From: Hirsutella rhossiliensis
Taxonomy: Eukaryota > Ascomycota > Sordariomycetes > Hypocreales > Ophiocordycipitaceae
DNA: 64,000 nucleotides
Direction: 5' to 3'
Assembly (NCBI RefSeq): GCF_020360975.1
Contig: NW_025408667.1
Coordinates: 11,842,001-11,906,000 of the forward strand
Shown in pieces: positions 51,462-62,477 of the stretch. Made by a program: the position numbers and the translations under genes. How positions within the stretch are numbered: position 1 is the stretch's first letter; each line of letters opens with the position of its first letter. The notes below the pieces were generated by a model that ran no database searches, was not told the origin of the DNA, and saw only the letters and a program-made list of their open reading frames with translations.

Positions 51462-53673
51462 GATCCCGTGTCGCAAACATCTCCCTCCTCAGAAAATCGG
51501 CTGAGGATGCTCGTAAAGACGCGAAGCTCTGGGCTAGCCGGTCGGAAGGCGACGACACAGTGGATGTGGACTTTCCTCTGGATGAAGGCGATTATAACGA
51601 AGACCCAACCATGGCAGAGCATCACCAAAATATACGGCCCTCCTCCAGATTCTTCGAAATGCTGTGCGAGACTCCGACGCAACGAGAGACTCTCTAGTCC
51701 TGCAAAGTCTGATCCGAGACTTTTGCCAGGAGAACCCGACACAAGAGGACCGGCCTGTCATCCAACGTCACTACGATTTCTATCAGCAGATTCGCGCTCG
51801 TCAGGACAGCCTCTTGTCTCGGTGTCCGATTCCTTCTGCAGAAGATGTTCAGGCGGCGGCGAAGGCCCAGGACATGCTCCATCTCCGGATGCTCAATGAG
51901 ATGGAAGGCGGCGTCCAAGGTGATACAACCTCCATTGGCGATGCGGACACCGACGATCTGCTTGTTCGGCAGTGTGACGCGGACATCCCCATTCCGAGAC
52001 AACTGGAAGACTCGGCCGTACAGAGACCTCGGATGGTTGTTGAGGTAGGCTCCAGCAGAGGATTTGTGGAGTTGGGACTTCTTGCCGCCTCTAGCTACAC
52101 GCTCAACGATCTGCAGAGCATGGCACTTCAACTTGTGTGCCGGTTCTTGGACAAGTATATTGCCAATCCTGACTCCGCCGGTCAACATCTTCAGTACGTC
52201 GGAGGTCCAGGCGGTACTGGGAAGTCTAGGATCGTCGATGCTTTGCGGGGCGTATTCACGGCTAGAGGTCAGCCACATCACCTCCAGATTACCGGCACAT
52301 CGGGCAGTGCGGCTGCTCAGATCGGCGGGACGACACTCCACTCAGCATGTGGCCTGGATATCAGTCGTCCTCACGACAAACAACAGCCTCCAATGTTCTC
52401 GGAAGCGAAAAAATGGATGTGGAAGCAAAAGTTGGCTCTCGTGATCGACGAAGTGAGCATGCTCGGGGGAGCCACTCTATTCAACGCCAACTGCCGCCTC
52501 CAGGCCCTCCGTGACTGTCCTGATAAGCCATTTGGAGGTATTCCTATTGTTCTCTTGATGGGGGACTTCTATCAGTTCGCCCCCGTGCTTGAGGCAAGTC
52601 TCCTGGTGGACCGAGTGGTAGATTTGACTTACATGGCCTCCCTGGGGCAGGCGACCATTGCTCACCACCGTGGCCATAGTCTATGGCTGATGTTCAAGAC
52701 TGTCATCCTTCTCGAGGAACAAGTCCGCGCGCGAGACGATCCTCAGCTAGGCGCTCTTTTGGACAGAGTACGCGCTGGAACACAGACGATAGAGGATCTT
52801 GACTTGCTCAACACCAAGCTCGTGGACCGCTCCCAAATCACGTTCAAGGATGACTTGCGCGCTATAACACCGCTCAATCGCAACCGATGGAGCCTTAACA
52901 TGGAAGCCGTGGTAGATTGGGCCCGCTTTCACCAGAGACACATCTCAATCTTCGTCTCGGCCCACACCTGGCGCAGTCGAGCCTTATCCCAGCAGGAGGT
53001 GGCTCATACCATCGAACAAGGCGACAACTCAAACTGCAAGATCCCCGGGGTTTTCTTCTACGCCCAGGGGATGCCTGTAGTTGTCAACAAAAATACGTAC
53101 ACCGGCTTAAAAGTTGTGAATGGGGCCGAGTTCACCGCCGCGGACGTCATTCCCGATACAAAATCCCCGGGCTACCATCTTGCGGACGACGTTACCATTC
53201 ACTTTGGTCCGCCACTAGGCATATTGTTAGAGTCGCAAGAAACAAAGGGTTTAGCTATCCCAGCCCTTCCAACAGGCACCGTGCTTATCCGGCCTATCAC
53301 ACATACTCTCGATCCAGTAAACTCCTACTACAGATTCCTGTCGGGGAAATGCACACGGCGGGGTTTGCCAGTTGTCCCGGCATTTGTCCTTACTGACTAT
53401 AAAGCTCAAGGTAAGACGTTTGAGGATGTACTGTTGGAGCTACGAGGAAACCGTATGACACATGGTCAGCCTTCCAAATGCGGCTTTACCAGCCTCTATG
53501 TACAACTATCCAGGTGCAGAACGTTGCAAGGTATCAAACTTCTTAGTCCCGTACGACCCCAGGATTTCATCGGGAATAAGCCAGACCAAAGCATCATTGA
53601 TGCCATGCAGAGGTTGACGCATCTGGCGGCGGTGACGAGGCGACTATTTGAAAGTCAGCAAATCCTCGTGTAG
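51368..53673 (+). CDS. Helitron-2 PIF1-type helicase part
   Basis: The frame 51368-51697 links to the long 669-codon frame 51664-53673 through one missing A in AAAA (51627-51630). Helicase motifs: Walker A GGPGGTGKS near 52210, Walker B LVIDEVSM near 52445, a GDFYQFAPV segment near 52565, and C-terminal DYKAQGKTFEDV near 53400 and SLYVQLSRCRTLQG near 53500. In Helitrons this 5'-to-3' helicase unwinds the donor during rolling-circle transposition. The gene is far better preserved than that of Helitron-1, and the two proteins are clearly different. Confidence 0.9.
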
Positions 53674-54332
53674 GACAGGGCGAGATACAAATACAGGTCT
53701 TTTATTCGGAACCCACGAAGGCTCTACATCTCATAAGGCCACCTCCCCGCTCGCCAATCAACCGGATCGTTGTCACCTCCGTTACCCGGCCGAAACCCCT
53801 CCTGTTCGTCGCAATAACCCAACCACACTTCGAATGCCTGTCTATTATACGAGTATGTCGGCGCACCTTCTCCCTCCACAAAGAGGTCCAGAATGTAGCC
53901 ACAATACATCCACACACCTCAAGATGTTGGGGCAGCAACGGTTACTCGTCCATTCGCGCGACCACCGGTACCTGTCGCGAAGAACGTCTCTCGATTGAGT
54001 CAGCCAGGTCACACATGGGTAGCTGGGCCAACAAGGGAGCTGTCAACCAGGTCAAACGAGAGGCTGGAAAGCTGCTATTTGAGACTGGAACGTCTCCAGT
54101 CGAGAGGCTGGGGTCACCCAGCCTCCCTCAGCCCATTACCTATACTACGAAAGAGGGATACAAATAGGGGCTTGGGTTTAGGGCAGAAAGAGAGGAGGAC
54201 GGAGATACGGAATACGATGCAACTACCTCATTACTACATTATATGCCTTTTCTGCTGACTTTCTTCGTGAGAGTACCACGGTTCCGACGTAGGAACGCCA
54301 CCCCAGGGGCACAAACCTGGATTCATGGTCGA

Positions 54333-54414
54333 TGTTGAGATACGTGATTATATGACGGGGCGATCTGCCTAGATCATCGACGCCGAACAAGACACAAATC
54401 TTATTCTCTCAACA
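54333..54414. repeat. 82-bp unit with TGTTGAGA...TCTCAACA ends
   Basis: The 8-bp ends are perfect inverted repeats in the TG...CA form of an LTR. Flanks GTCGA and TCGCA share only TCG, so no duplication is proven, and 82 bp is short for an LTR. Confidence 0.3.
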
Positions 54415-54804
54415 TCGCACCGGGCAATGACAGTTTGGATGGACCCTGGTACGCTGGTTGAAGTTGGTGCGGGCTCTAGCTGACCCTACTGACTGTGGGG
54501 CGGCTGGAGCGGGTGCTGGGTAATGCTTCGGCCACAGGTAGCAGAGGCGAAAATTTTAGCACGGAATATGTGGCCATATTGTTCTATCTTGAGTAATCGA
54601 TAGTCGTGAAGAGCGTTTCATTGTTACGACCAGAGGAGGATTCAAGATTGAACAGGCCAGGTATAAAGAAATGAAGTCACCAAACGGCATTAGACTGCAA
54701 TGTCATCGAACGCGGGGTCTAGCTGGAAGCCAATGCCTGTGCGCAGCACCTTCAACCCTGAAAAGCAAAAAAAAAAAAGGTCACACGCAGACGCCACCAG
54801 CGCC

Positions 54805-54810
54805 TATAAA
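54805..54810 (+). promoter_or_regulatory. TATA box before the 54905 start
   Basis: TATAAA at 54805-54810, about 95 bp before ATG 54905, with a CT-rich leader (54855-54885) between. This is a classic ascomycete core promoter layout. Confidence 0.55.
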
Positions 54811-54904
54811 ACGGTCTCCCAATTGCCTATATAGCTCACTGCTGGGCTCACACTCTTCTCTTTCCTCCTTTCCCTTCAAAAAGACACCTGAAAGGGCATC
54901 TACA

Positions 54905-54976
54905 ATGGCCTATGACCCAAGGCCATTACGCGATACCTACCCAGAGCTTCATCGCCACCTACCGCGCATGTGTTAG
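54905..54976 (+). pseudogene. Truncated gene start, 23 codons
   Basis: The ATG in the context CTACAATGG follows a TATA box and CT-rich leader, so it looks like a real gene start. The frame (MAYDPRPLRDTYPELHRHLP...) stops at TAG 54974-54976. Sequence beyond is the degenerate repeat zone at 55140-55520. It is probably the 5' end of a gene whose body was lost. Product unknown; no family recognised. Confidence 0.4.
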
Positions 54977-55075
54977 GTAGGTGTTAGGCGCACAAGACAA
55001 GTGCTTGTGTCAGGCTCATTCCTTCATTTCACAAGCCAGCCGCCTTGCTTCTCATGCTCTCAAGCTCGTTCCGAA

Positions 55076-55110
55076 AAGGCATTGGCGGACCCTGGAAGGG
55101 GCCGGTCTCC
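55076..55110. repeat. 35-bp repeat, copy 2
   Basis: Matches 35207-35241 with one base difference. It lies at the left edge of the degenerate repeat zone. Confidence 0.8.
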
Positions 55111-55139
55111 TGTGTATTTGTCGGCCCAATAGCGCGTCG

Positions 55140-55520
55140 TAGGGTACCGGTAATCGCGCAACGCAAGAGACGGGACTTGCCGGTAACCGCCCAGGCACGA
55201 GTTTAAGGCCGGTGGCTAATGGCTCACATGTTACCAGTAACGGTGATCTGAAGAACGGCTCGTAACCAGTAACCAAGCATCTGGATTGCAAAGGTGCTGG
55301 TAACTGCCAGGCAGAGATTGCCGGCAGCCTATAGGCTCCGGTAACCTCTGGGCGCTTGCTGATGGTAGCTATGTGCTGTCGGTAACCGCCCAGCCATGAT
55401 TGCCAGTAACCAATCAAGCGTCGTGGCAAAGTGGCCAGTAACCGCCCGGCTCAGATTGCCGGTCACTCGTAACGAAGGGGCCAACGAGTGCCAGTAATCT
55501 GCCGATGTCAGGCAGGCTGA
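55140..55520. repeat. Degenerate GGTAACCGCCC repeat zone
   Basis: At least five imperfect copies of (C/T)(C/G)(G/A)GTAACCGCCCAGGCA...GATTGCCGG at roughly 50-75 bp spacing (near 55175, 55300, 55380, 55435 and partial others), separated by variable sequence. No coding potential is evident. Confidence 0.7.
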
Positions 55521-55665
55521 CGCGCTGCAACAGAAGCTTGAAATTTTCCGTGATCGCTTGCGACGGTATAGTGACGCAGATGCGCAGAGTACCATTGCTT
55601 GATTACCTAGCGAAACTCCCCACCACCAACTGAGGAGCAGACATGTTTTAGCAGGTGTACCGCAT

Positions 55666-55760
55666 TACCCGTTGATCTTGGTGTGGGGCCACAGCAGCCC
55701 AACTAAGTGTCTTCGCCACTTAGTTGGGCTGCTGTGGCCCCACACCAAGATCAACGGGTA
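55666..55760. repeat. 95-nt hairpin: 44-bp perfect arms, 7-nt loop
   Basis: The left arm starts TACCCGTTGATCTTGG at 55666 and the right arm ends CCAAGATCAACGGGTA at 55760; the 44-bp arms are perfect complements around the loop TCTTCGC. It lies just downstream of the kinase gene stop (55784, minus strand) and is followed by a TATATATA tract. Confidence 0.95.
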
Positions 55761-55783
55761 TATATATAATAGTAGACACTACC

Positions 55784-58188
55784 TTATCCTTCCATAGCCA
55801 TGATATCATCAATAGCCTTGCCGAAGGCTTTGATAATCGGCTCGTAAAGAATCTCCGGGTCCTTGGGTGTCCCAACGAACAGACCCCCCCTGTAAGGAAA
55901 CAAAATCCCTCGCATTTCTCTGCAGAGTGACTTAACACAGTCGAAATGAGGTGAAAACTCTTCTAGAATATCTTCAAACCCATCAACACCCATGTCTCCT
56001 CGTTTAGCGTGCGCAATTTCTCGGTAGCTGCCAGTGTACCATTTTGTTATCAGAGTTTCTTTCGGCCACTTGCTACCCCAGCCACGACGCGCGCACTGCC
56101 AGATAAGCACATACAAGAATGATTCGAGATCATGCCGATAGGTGTGAGAGATCCCTTGCAGGACCTCAATTGCCATGAACTCCATCGTGCCAGTGCGACA
56201 GCGCGCCCGCTGCGCCCGCTGCCCAGTTCTCTGGCAAGGTCCAGGTCAATCAGCATGCCCATGTGACCAGTCGTTTTGCTGTCGGTGATGATGATGTTGT
56301 TCTCGGAAATGTCCCGGTGCAGGATGTTGCCTTTGAGGTACAGGGACCTGTGTGCTTTGATGGCGTCACGGAGCGCCCCGAGAAGCTCCGATATTTTCTT
56401 GTGCTTGTGAATCGCCCGGCCAGCTGGGAGATCACCAGACATCGAAAACTCGATTATCATAGGGTCCGTTGGTGGGAGCTAGCAGACTCGTCCCCTGCAC
56501 TTCCTCCACATCGTACGTAACCTCATCCTGCCCTTGGCCAAACCTTTGACTGCTGGATATTGATCGCTTAGAGGGTTTTGGCCGACATCAACCGACTTGC
56601 GCTTTCTCAGCGGCCTGTCAGCGACGCTCAAGCCAGGAAGCTCGCTGGTTGACCGAGAAAGGGCAGTGGGAGGCTGAGACCGGGAAAAAGACTGCGAAAA
56701 AGTCGACACAGTGCTTGGAAGGCCTCGAAAGGAGTAAGGCTTTGTAAATGTCAAGCCTGCTCGCATCTCATTGATGCTGGTTATGTGACGATGGCCGACC
56801 AACTTAGCAATACCCTCGACTCCTCTCTGTTGCGCCAGTCTGAGAAAGTCTGCCTCTGGCTTTCGCCTGTCGGACGTCCACGAAAGCTTGGCGACACAAC
56901 TCCAATCCTCGGCGTCCGAAGGCTTCGTGAGGTAGCAAGAAGTCCCGCGGCAGACGATTGCTCGTTGATGGGTGAAAGGCTGCGAGTCCAATCGCATCCT
57001 CTTCCTGCCTGAAGCCCCATCCTGCTCAATGTGTATCAGACGACCGTCGCCATCCCGATCTGTAAATATATCCAATCCCAGTTCTTCGTCATTCATCATC
57101 GTGTAACCGGCGATCACCTGGATGAACCGTTCGGGCTTTTCATGGATATCGAACGCACCAGGGCTGTAACATCCTGAGCGGTCAAATACCCAGACCTCCA
57201 TTTCGCGCCCGCAGATTGTAAACGCGTGAACGTACCGACGTGTCGGTTGGCAGGAGAAAACGTCTCGCACGTATCGGCCGAGCTGGAGAAGCGTCGCCTT
57301 TTTGTTGTTATTGGACGCCTTGAGCTCACCGATAACGTCAACATCTCTCCAGTCGTGCGCGGCGTCTGGCGGCTGCCCATTCTTTCGCTTGACAAAGAGA
57401 TCAATTTGTCGCTGAGCTTCAGCACCGACAAGGTCCTTCGGGCTCGTGGTCGAATAGTAGCGGCGTCGTTCCTCTGAGCAGAAGTCTTCGTGGAATCGAA
57501 ACCACCAGTCTAGAACTTCAGCCTGTACGGGCGGGTCAGGAATATCGGTCCACTTGCCATCGACGTGACGGTCCTTCATTTCCTCGTAGATGTCCAAAGC
57601 ACGGCGTGTCCAGTCTTTCCTCGAAGTATTTCTCAAAAATCCTTCCACATCGCGATATGTGCAGAGTCTTATCTCCTCGAATACTTTTTTTTCCACCACG
57701 TCACGTGTCTGTTCGACACCTTGCTGGGATGCGGAAGAATGGGAAATGGGCGTGCTGTCGAATACCGCAGGAACGCTTGCGGGAGGTGTTACTCGGGTGA
57801 GAGTGGTGATGAGATCAAGCACAGCGCTCCAGGTTTCAGAGTCGGACGCCTTTTGAATGACGAGTTTAGCCAGTGGAAAGAAGAGACCGTAGTCGAAATG
57901 CTCTTGACGAAGATGCCCTAAAATAGACGCGAGTTCGGATGCAACGTTTCGATTGCTCAGTGGTGAGTGGAGATCAAGAGCTGTCTCGTGCCCCATCAAG
58001 GCAGTCAGCAGTCGTGATATCGCCTTTTTGCAGCCCTCTTTGGAGTCATTGGTAGTGTCACCATGGAGTGGGGAAATTGATGCATAGGACTGCTCTGCAT
58101 CCTGAAGTAGCTTCCTGAGGTGGCACAGAGAGCTGCCCAAGGGGTGGCGCGCGATGATGTGGCGATCGTGTTCCGAGAGACTAGCCAT
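55784..58188 (-). CDS. FunK1-type fungal protein kinase
   Basis: Start ATG 58188 (MASLSEHDRHIIARHP). The 569-codon first frame (56479-58188) has the long FunK1 N-terminal region: an alpha-helical segment, a WTDIPDPP box, a DVDVIGELKAS motif and LLQLGRYVRDVFSCQPTRRYVHAF. The catalytic lobe follows in other frames: HRDISENNIII (catalytic loop, 56050-56460) and IDLDLARELG (DLD where DFG is usual, a FunK1 trait), then GTMEFMAIEVLQG and YRHDLESFLYVLIW in 55784-56185. About four single-base shifts at 56170-56500 separate the pieces, one fitting a missing C in TCCCA. The family is Ser/Thr-kinase-like and common in filamentous fungi; substrates unknown. I cannot say if it is active. Confidence 0.85.
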
Positions 58189-58472
58189 TTAATCCGGCAA
58201 TGCGTAGAAGGCGTAACGACGCGGCAAGAAACCTATGATTGACAGACTCAGCGGAAATCACCAGCGAGTATGATACAGCGCGAAGGCTTCGACAATGCGG
58301 AATCAGGAGCTCGGTGGAAGTTGTAATGCGTCGGGAAACGCGAAGGAATTTGCAATCTGGAACGGAAAGCGGTTTGGTGACTAACTACAGCACAGCCAGA
58401 CTGTAAATCGGGCCGAGTTTTTCCGATACAGTGATGACATGCCTCGGTCCGTTCATCTTACCTCAGCAGAGC

Positions 58473-58898
58473 TCAGGCCATCCTGGTCGTGACTACGCCA
58501 CCGGAGCGGACTATACCTAATCGGTAAGTCACATGCGCTCCTCGACCAAATATACTTCGACCTAAAACGGTTAGACTCCTATTAAAATGGCCTGAGAGGT
58601 AATAAAAAATCTTTGTGAGGTCTGTCATGTATAGATGATCCGACAGCGTTCCCTTGCCGACGAATGTGTAGCCGTACGGCGCCAGCTCTAGCTTAAAGAG
58701 TATCCCTGTCGCCCCAACCTTGCCCCGGCCGTCCAGCGCCTTGCAGTCTTGATATGGATTCTGACGTAGTCGCTCACCCACCAGGCAGGTGAACTCGCCG
58801 GTGTCGATGGGGTGTCGGATACCGCCTTCGGTGGTGCGATGCGAGAGCGCGTTAGGGCAGTTGCCGTCGAGATCCAAGCCTCTCTTGAGGCTCAACAA
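58473..58898 (-). pseudogene. Kinase-like gene fragment
   Basis: A 141-codon frame. The middle (LRQNPYQDCKALDGRGKVGATG then LFKLELAPYGYTFVGKGT) resembles the N-lobe start of another fungal kinase-like family, with a Gly-rich stretch and a Lys in VGKGT. After that point the sequence no longer looks related, and no catalytic loop is found nearby. It is therefore a fragment; family assignment is an impression only. It is transcribed in the same direction as the FunK1 gene 285 bp away. Confidence 0.45.
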
Positions 58899-59176
58899 GC
58901 TTGGTCTGTGGCGAGGTCGATTTCAATGCGCGAGTAGGTAATGTGGGCACATTTACGCAGTCACGCCTTTTCAAAGGAGAACCGTTACGGTCCGAATGTT
59001 GATCCGTCTTGCCCTTCCCAGTTTTGCTTGATGAGTCACGTCAGCCCCGCGAGTCTACATAAAATGTAGGTGCTACTCGTGTCCACCCCCACTTTATTGG
59101 GATTCGCTTCGATATTGGAATGGCTGATCTAGGGTCACCTGACCTGCCCCTACTCCCGAATGCGCACAGTAAGTAG

Positions 59177-60200
59177 ATGTATTTAAACAAGCGTCTCTCG
59201 CACTTCATCTCCACCAAAACTCTTCGCCCGTCTCAGTGGAACCAAGCGAAGGAAAGGATCCACACCGCTGGCCTGGACGCGATGGCTCAATCTCAAGACC
59301 TGTCTCGTACACTGCCTTTATGGCTCGATCCTTCCCACGCCAAACACATTGTCCGAGGAAACTTGACGACTCTTAGTGCCCGCCCGAAGACTGTTGAGCC
59401 GGGAGAATGGGTCGCACATCAGGGTAACGTCTATACGATCGGATCAATGATATACTACAACATGTATCACCATCTGACTGTATCCTCCTTCCTAGTGGTT
59501 GAGCATTACCAACTATTGTGGAGTTTCGTGCGCCTTGTTCATGATAAAGAGGGCCAGGAGCACCGTGGCGCCTCCATCTGCAAACCGGCTACTTGCCCCA
59601 AGATGTCGGCTGGACAGTAGGTCTACTTGTTGCCTATTTATCTGTCCTAAAGCTTACAACTATGGATGCAGGAATCACTCCTACACTTGGCTCGACGAGG
59701 AGCAGAAGCCTGTAGAGCTCCCGGCCCACGAATGCATAACACATTTGCAGCGATGGATATCTGCAAAGATCAACAACATCGCCATCTTTCCGACCGATCC
59801 GTCTGGCACATCATCTGCATTCGACCCTAGGTATTCGGTCAATCCTTGCCTGGGCGACGAGAGATGGTTAGGCATCCGAAGCGGGTTCCCAGAGCAGTTT
59901 GCTATTACCTGCAAGGTAGTTTTTCGTCAAATGTTCCGCATTTATGCTCATCTCTATTGGAGCCATTTTATTGATCCCTTCTTTCATTTGTGCCTTGAGA
60001 AGCAGCTAAATAGCTGTTTTAGCCACTTCCTTCTAACAGCAATCAGTCTTGAGATGCTAGAGCGCCATGAACTAGAACCTATGCAGGACCTCATTAATCT
60101 CTGGGTAGCTGATGGCACCTTTCCTGCCGAGTCAAAGGCCTATGTGTATGGAGACTTGGAGCGTGGTCAATTTCTTCTTAGGCTAGGCGCTGGTAGGTGA
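59177..60200 (+). CDS. MOB1/phocein-family kinase co-activator, divergent
   Basis: MOB proteins bind and activate NDR/LATS kinases in the mitotic exit and morphogenesis network. Two GT-AG introns (59424-59495 and 59617-59671) give a continuous protein. Zinc ligands fit the family: C-x4-C in ICKPATCPKMSAGQ and H-x4-H in RIYAHLYWSHF. Other conserved parts are SYTWLDEEQKPVELPAHE, QRWISAKINNIAIFPTDP and ELEPMQDLI. The start could be ATG 59177 or 59282; the first gives an N-terminal extension of 35 residues. Compared with MOB1 it has an insert (GTSSAFDPRYSVNPCLGDERW) before the last helices. No frame break is visible, so it is likely functional. It may be a paralogue of a core MOB gene elsewhere. 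Confidence 0.82.
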
Positions 60201-60427
60201 ACAGACATAGTTCATCTTCGACCTTATGAATACATGTACGAAACTGCATGTACTCAAGTACTGCCTCCTGGAACTCAACTTGGCCTATTGCCGAGAGGAT
60301 AGCTCTTTCTTTGAGCAGAAACCTTGTCAAATTCTCCTACTTCCAACCAGCTACCCCCCGTCCAGTCCATCTCAATTCTTTAAAGCTGTACCGAAAATGC
60401 CGGCAGGGAAGCAACGTGGGCAGAGCA

Positions 60428-60687
60428 TTAGCGACGGTGCGTGCTAGCAGTGCAAGTGACGTATGTCCAGACGTAGCCAGTTCCGTCACATTGAGCGTGG
60501 CGGACGACGCCGCTCATGTTACAACCACGGCAATCCTCAATTTGTCCTTGTCGTCGATCAAAGTGAATGCCTTCTCCATTGCAACGAGGGCATGTCATCA
60601 TCCCGTTGGCGCATGTGCAAGCTGATCGAACCGGCATTTGCCCTGGAAGACCGTCTCTCTTTCGTCCACAGTTGGGGCAGGGCGCCA
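60428..60687 (-). CDS. Small DnaJ-type cysteine-rich zinc protein
   Basis: ATG 60687 (MAPCPNCGRKRDG), 86 codons. Cysteine pairs CPNC, CTC, CPRCNGEG, CRGCNMSG and CDGTG resemble the CxxCxGxG repeats of the DnaJ central zinc domain, but there is no J domain and the repeats are irregular. Such short proteins are common in ascomycetes. The role may be zinc-dependent protein binding; this is inferred from the motif only. A TATA box lies 114 bp upstream. Intact. Confidence 0.72.
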
Positions 60688-60800
60688 TGACGAAGTAACA
60701 GACGATTCGTTCGCGGTGACTAGTGAAAACTTGGATGTAAAGATGGAGTGAAGAGCAAGCTTTGGCTGCTTTGGAGTAAGATAGAAGAGATGAAGAAGCC

Positions 60801-60808
60801 CTTTTATA
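60801..60808 (-). promoter_or_regulatory. TATA box of the DnaJ-type gene
   Basis: TATAAAAG in minus sense, 114 nt before the ATG, followed by a CT-rich leader. Confidence 0.6.
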
Positions 60809-60859
60809 CATCCATTCTATGAACCCTTTAAGCTGCAATTGCGCATCTAGTCGATGCAA

Positions 60860-62292
60860 AAAGCGGCTGCCAAAAACATCATCCCCCTACCCCTGTCCGA
60901 GTTACGGAGTGTGTGAGTGGCCGGGATTCAAATACTCCTGGCCAACCTCCTGACTCCATGAAGCTAACACATACAGCAAGCAGTTCCGAACTGCACTTTC
61001 AGGTGAGATATTAGCCGTTGTAAGTTATGTTCTCCGCAACGCCTTGCGTTGCAGGGCGATATGAGCCTCGTGACGGTTTAAAATTTCCAACGCGACTCGT
61101 GCTCCGCGAACTTACTCTGCTAACAAACTCTTGGGGGGGGAGAGGAGGGGGTGGTGCATGCTTCCCACGGAAAGCCTGTGGTTAGTCGTATATCTCGTTC
61201 TCAAGTAATTTTTACGCGTTGTAAGAACAGTCCCAGGTCCCTCAAAACCTCAACCAGCCCCTACGCTGGTTTATGGCGCGGCAGGCGTTCTAGACGCGCA
61301 AGCCCCTCATTGACAAGTTGTGATGCTTCTATCGTAAGTAAAGCGGCGGTGCACGTTTAGTGAGACGCACCGCAACACTGCCGTCGCTTTTTACAGCGTA
61401 CGCTAGGTGGACAACATCGAAAATAATGGCTGCGAGCTGCTTGTGGCGATCGACAGGCTTTCCTGAAGGCGATCATCCTCACTATTGGCGGCGACGTCCG
61501 CAAGACGTGTCCGCATCTCATAACCGCTTGATGCGGTGTATCTACGTGAAAATTCGACCTCAATGTCCACCTTAACTTCTGCACTGTGGACTCCCTGGCG
61601 TCCGGCGCTGGCTATATCTGGCAGGGCGACACCATTCTTTGCTTATACTCTTCTACAATATAGACTTCAAGGGCGTAGGGCTTCACGCCGCATGCTTAAG
61701 AGTGAAACGCTTCCTCGAAAATTGTAGCTAGTTAGCTGCTCGTCTGTACATCTACTGTGTCTGTAGCTTCCGCGTCGTAGGTAGCCAATACGTAATTAAT
61801 TACTTAAGACGAGAGCGAGTCTGTAGATTAATGCTCTTGCTGCGGCTCTTGGATTACCGATACTGTATAATTAGGTGCGCCAATTCTCAGGGCCTATATA
61901 CCTTACGCCCCCATCAGCGCGTACTGTTGAACGGTGGTCGAGAGCACAGTGGAAGCACTACGTAGGCACAAACGGAAAGACCGATGTTGCATACTTCCTT
62001 ACAGCTAAGGGGATAAGCCCCGTGTTAATGGGTATTGAGACATCCCTCGGACTGAGAGGGAGCCTGTTCTGCGCCCTCTGCTGTTTTGGAAGAAGTCCCT
62101 GTGCATGTGGGCACGGCGCCATCCGCCTTGCCGGTCGGAGGAAGAGAAATAGGGGGCTGTTGCATTGGCCATTCAGCGTAGCTCACTGTACAGGCTTCCT
62201 CTTTGGGCTGCACAGTCTGACACGTAACTTATCAAGTGAAGCTATTCGCATCGGGCATAGACAGGCGAAGGTTGTTAACGTCTGTCAAACAA
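60860..62292. other. 1.4-kb stretch with no recognised gene
   Basis: Only short frames. A run of eight G and a GGAGGGGG tract are near 61132-61152. A plus-strand frame at 61875-62339 is open for 154 codons but has no motif I know. Nothing else is supported. Confidence 0.5.
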
Positions 62293-62477
62293 CAAGGGTG
62301 GCGATCAACGCAACCAACTCAACCTCAGCCCTCAGTTGAGTGAGTTGACCGATTAATAAGCTTTTCCTCCGTTGAGTTGATCAACCTTGGCCCTATGTTG
62401 AGTTGGTTGGCGTTGCGTTGATGGTTGACCAGCTCCCCATGCCCCGTCTTCGTCTTAGTGCTTTGATCGCCACCTTG
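62293..62477. repeat. 185-bp MITE-like inverted repeat element
   Basis: The ends CAAGGGTGGCGATCAACGC and, reverse complemented, CAAGGTGGCGATCAAAGC nearly match. Inside is a second inverted pair, CAACGCAACCAACTCAAC with GTTGAGTTGGTTGG. The end sequence is hAT-like. The flanking 8-mers (TCAAACAA, GAGCCCAA) do not match well, so the duplication is unproven. Confidence 0.55.

Larger units (their letters stand above)
53674..54904. other. Helitron-2 3' flank and intergenic sequence
   Basis: A minus-strand frame at 53724-53915 (DLFVEGEGAPTYSYNRQAFEVWLGYCDEQEGF) looks protein-like but I know no family; it may be the last exon of a lost gene. A short inverted repeat around CTGGAACGTCTCCAG lies near 54090. 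No Helitron CTRR end was pinned down. An LTR-like unit is at 54333-54414. Confidence 0.45.

Noticed and set aside
54333..54414. Definite solo LTR
   Set aside because: The ends are suggestive, but it is only 82 bp and lacks a matching target duplication, so it is kept as a low-confidence repeat only.
61360..61584. Overlapping 71- and 75-codon frames
   Set aside because: No motif, no promoter and similar frames on both strands, as expected by chance in GC-balanced DNA.
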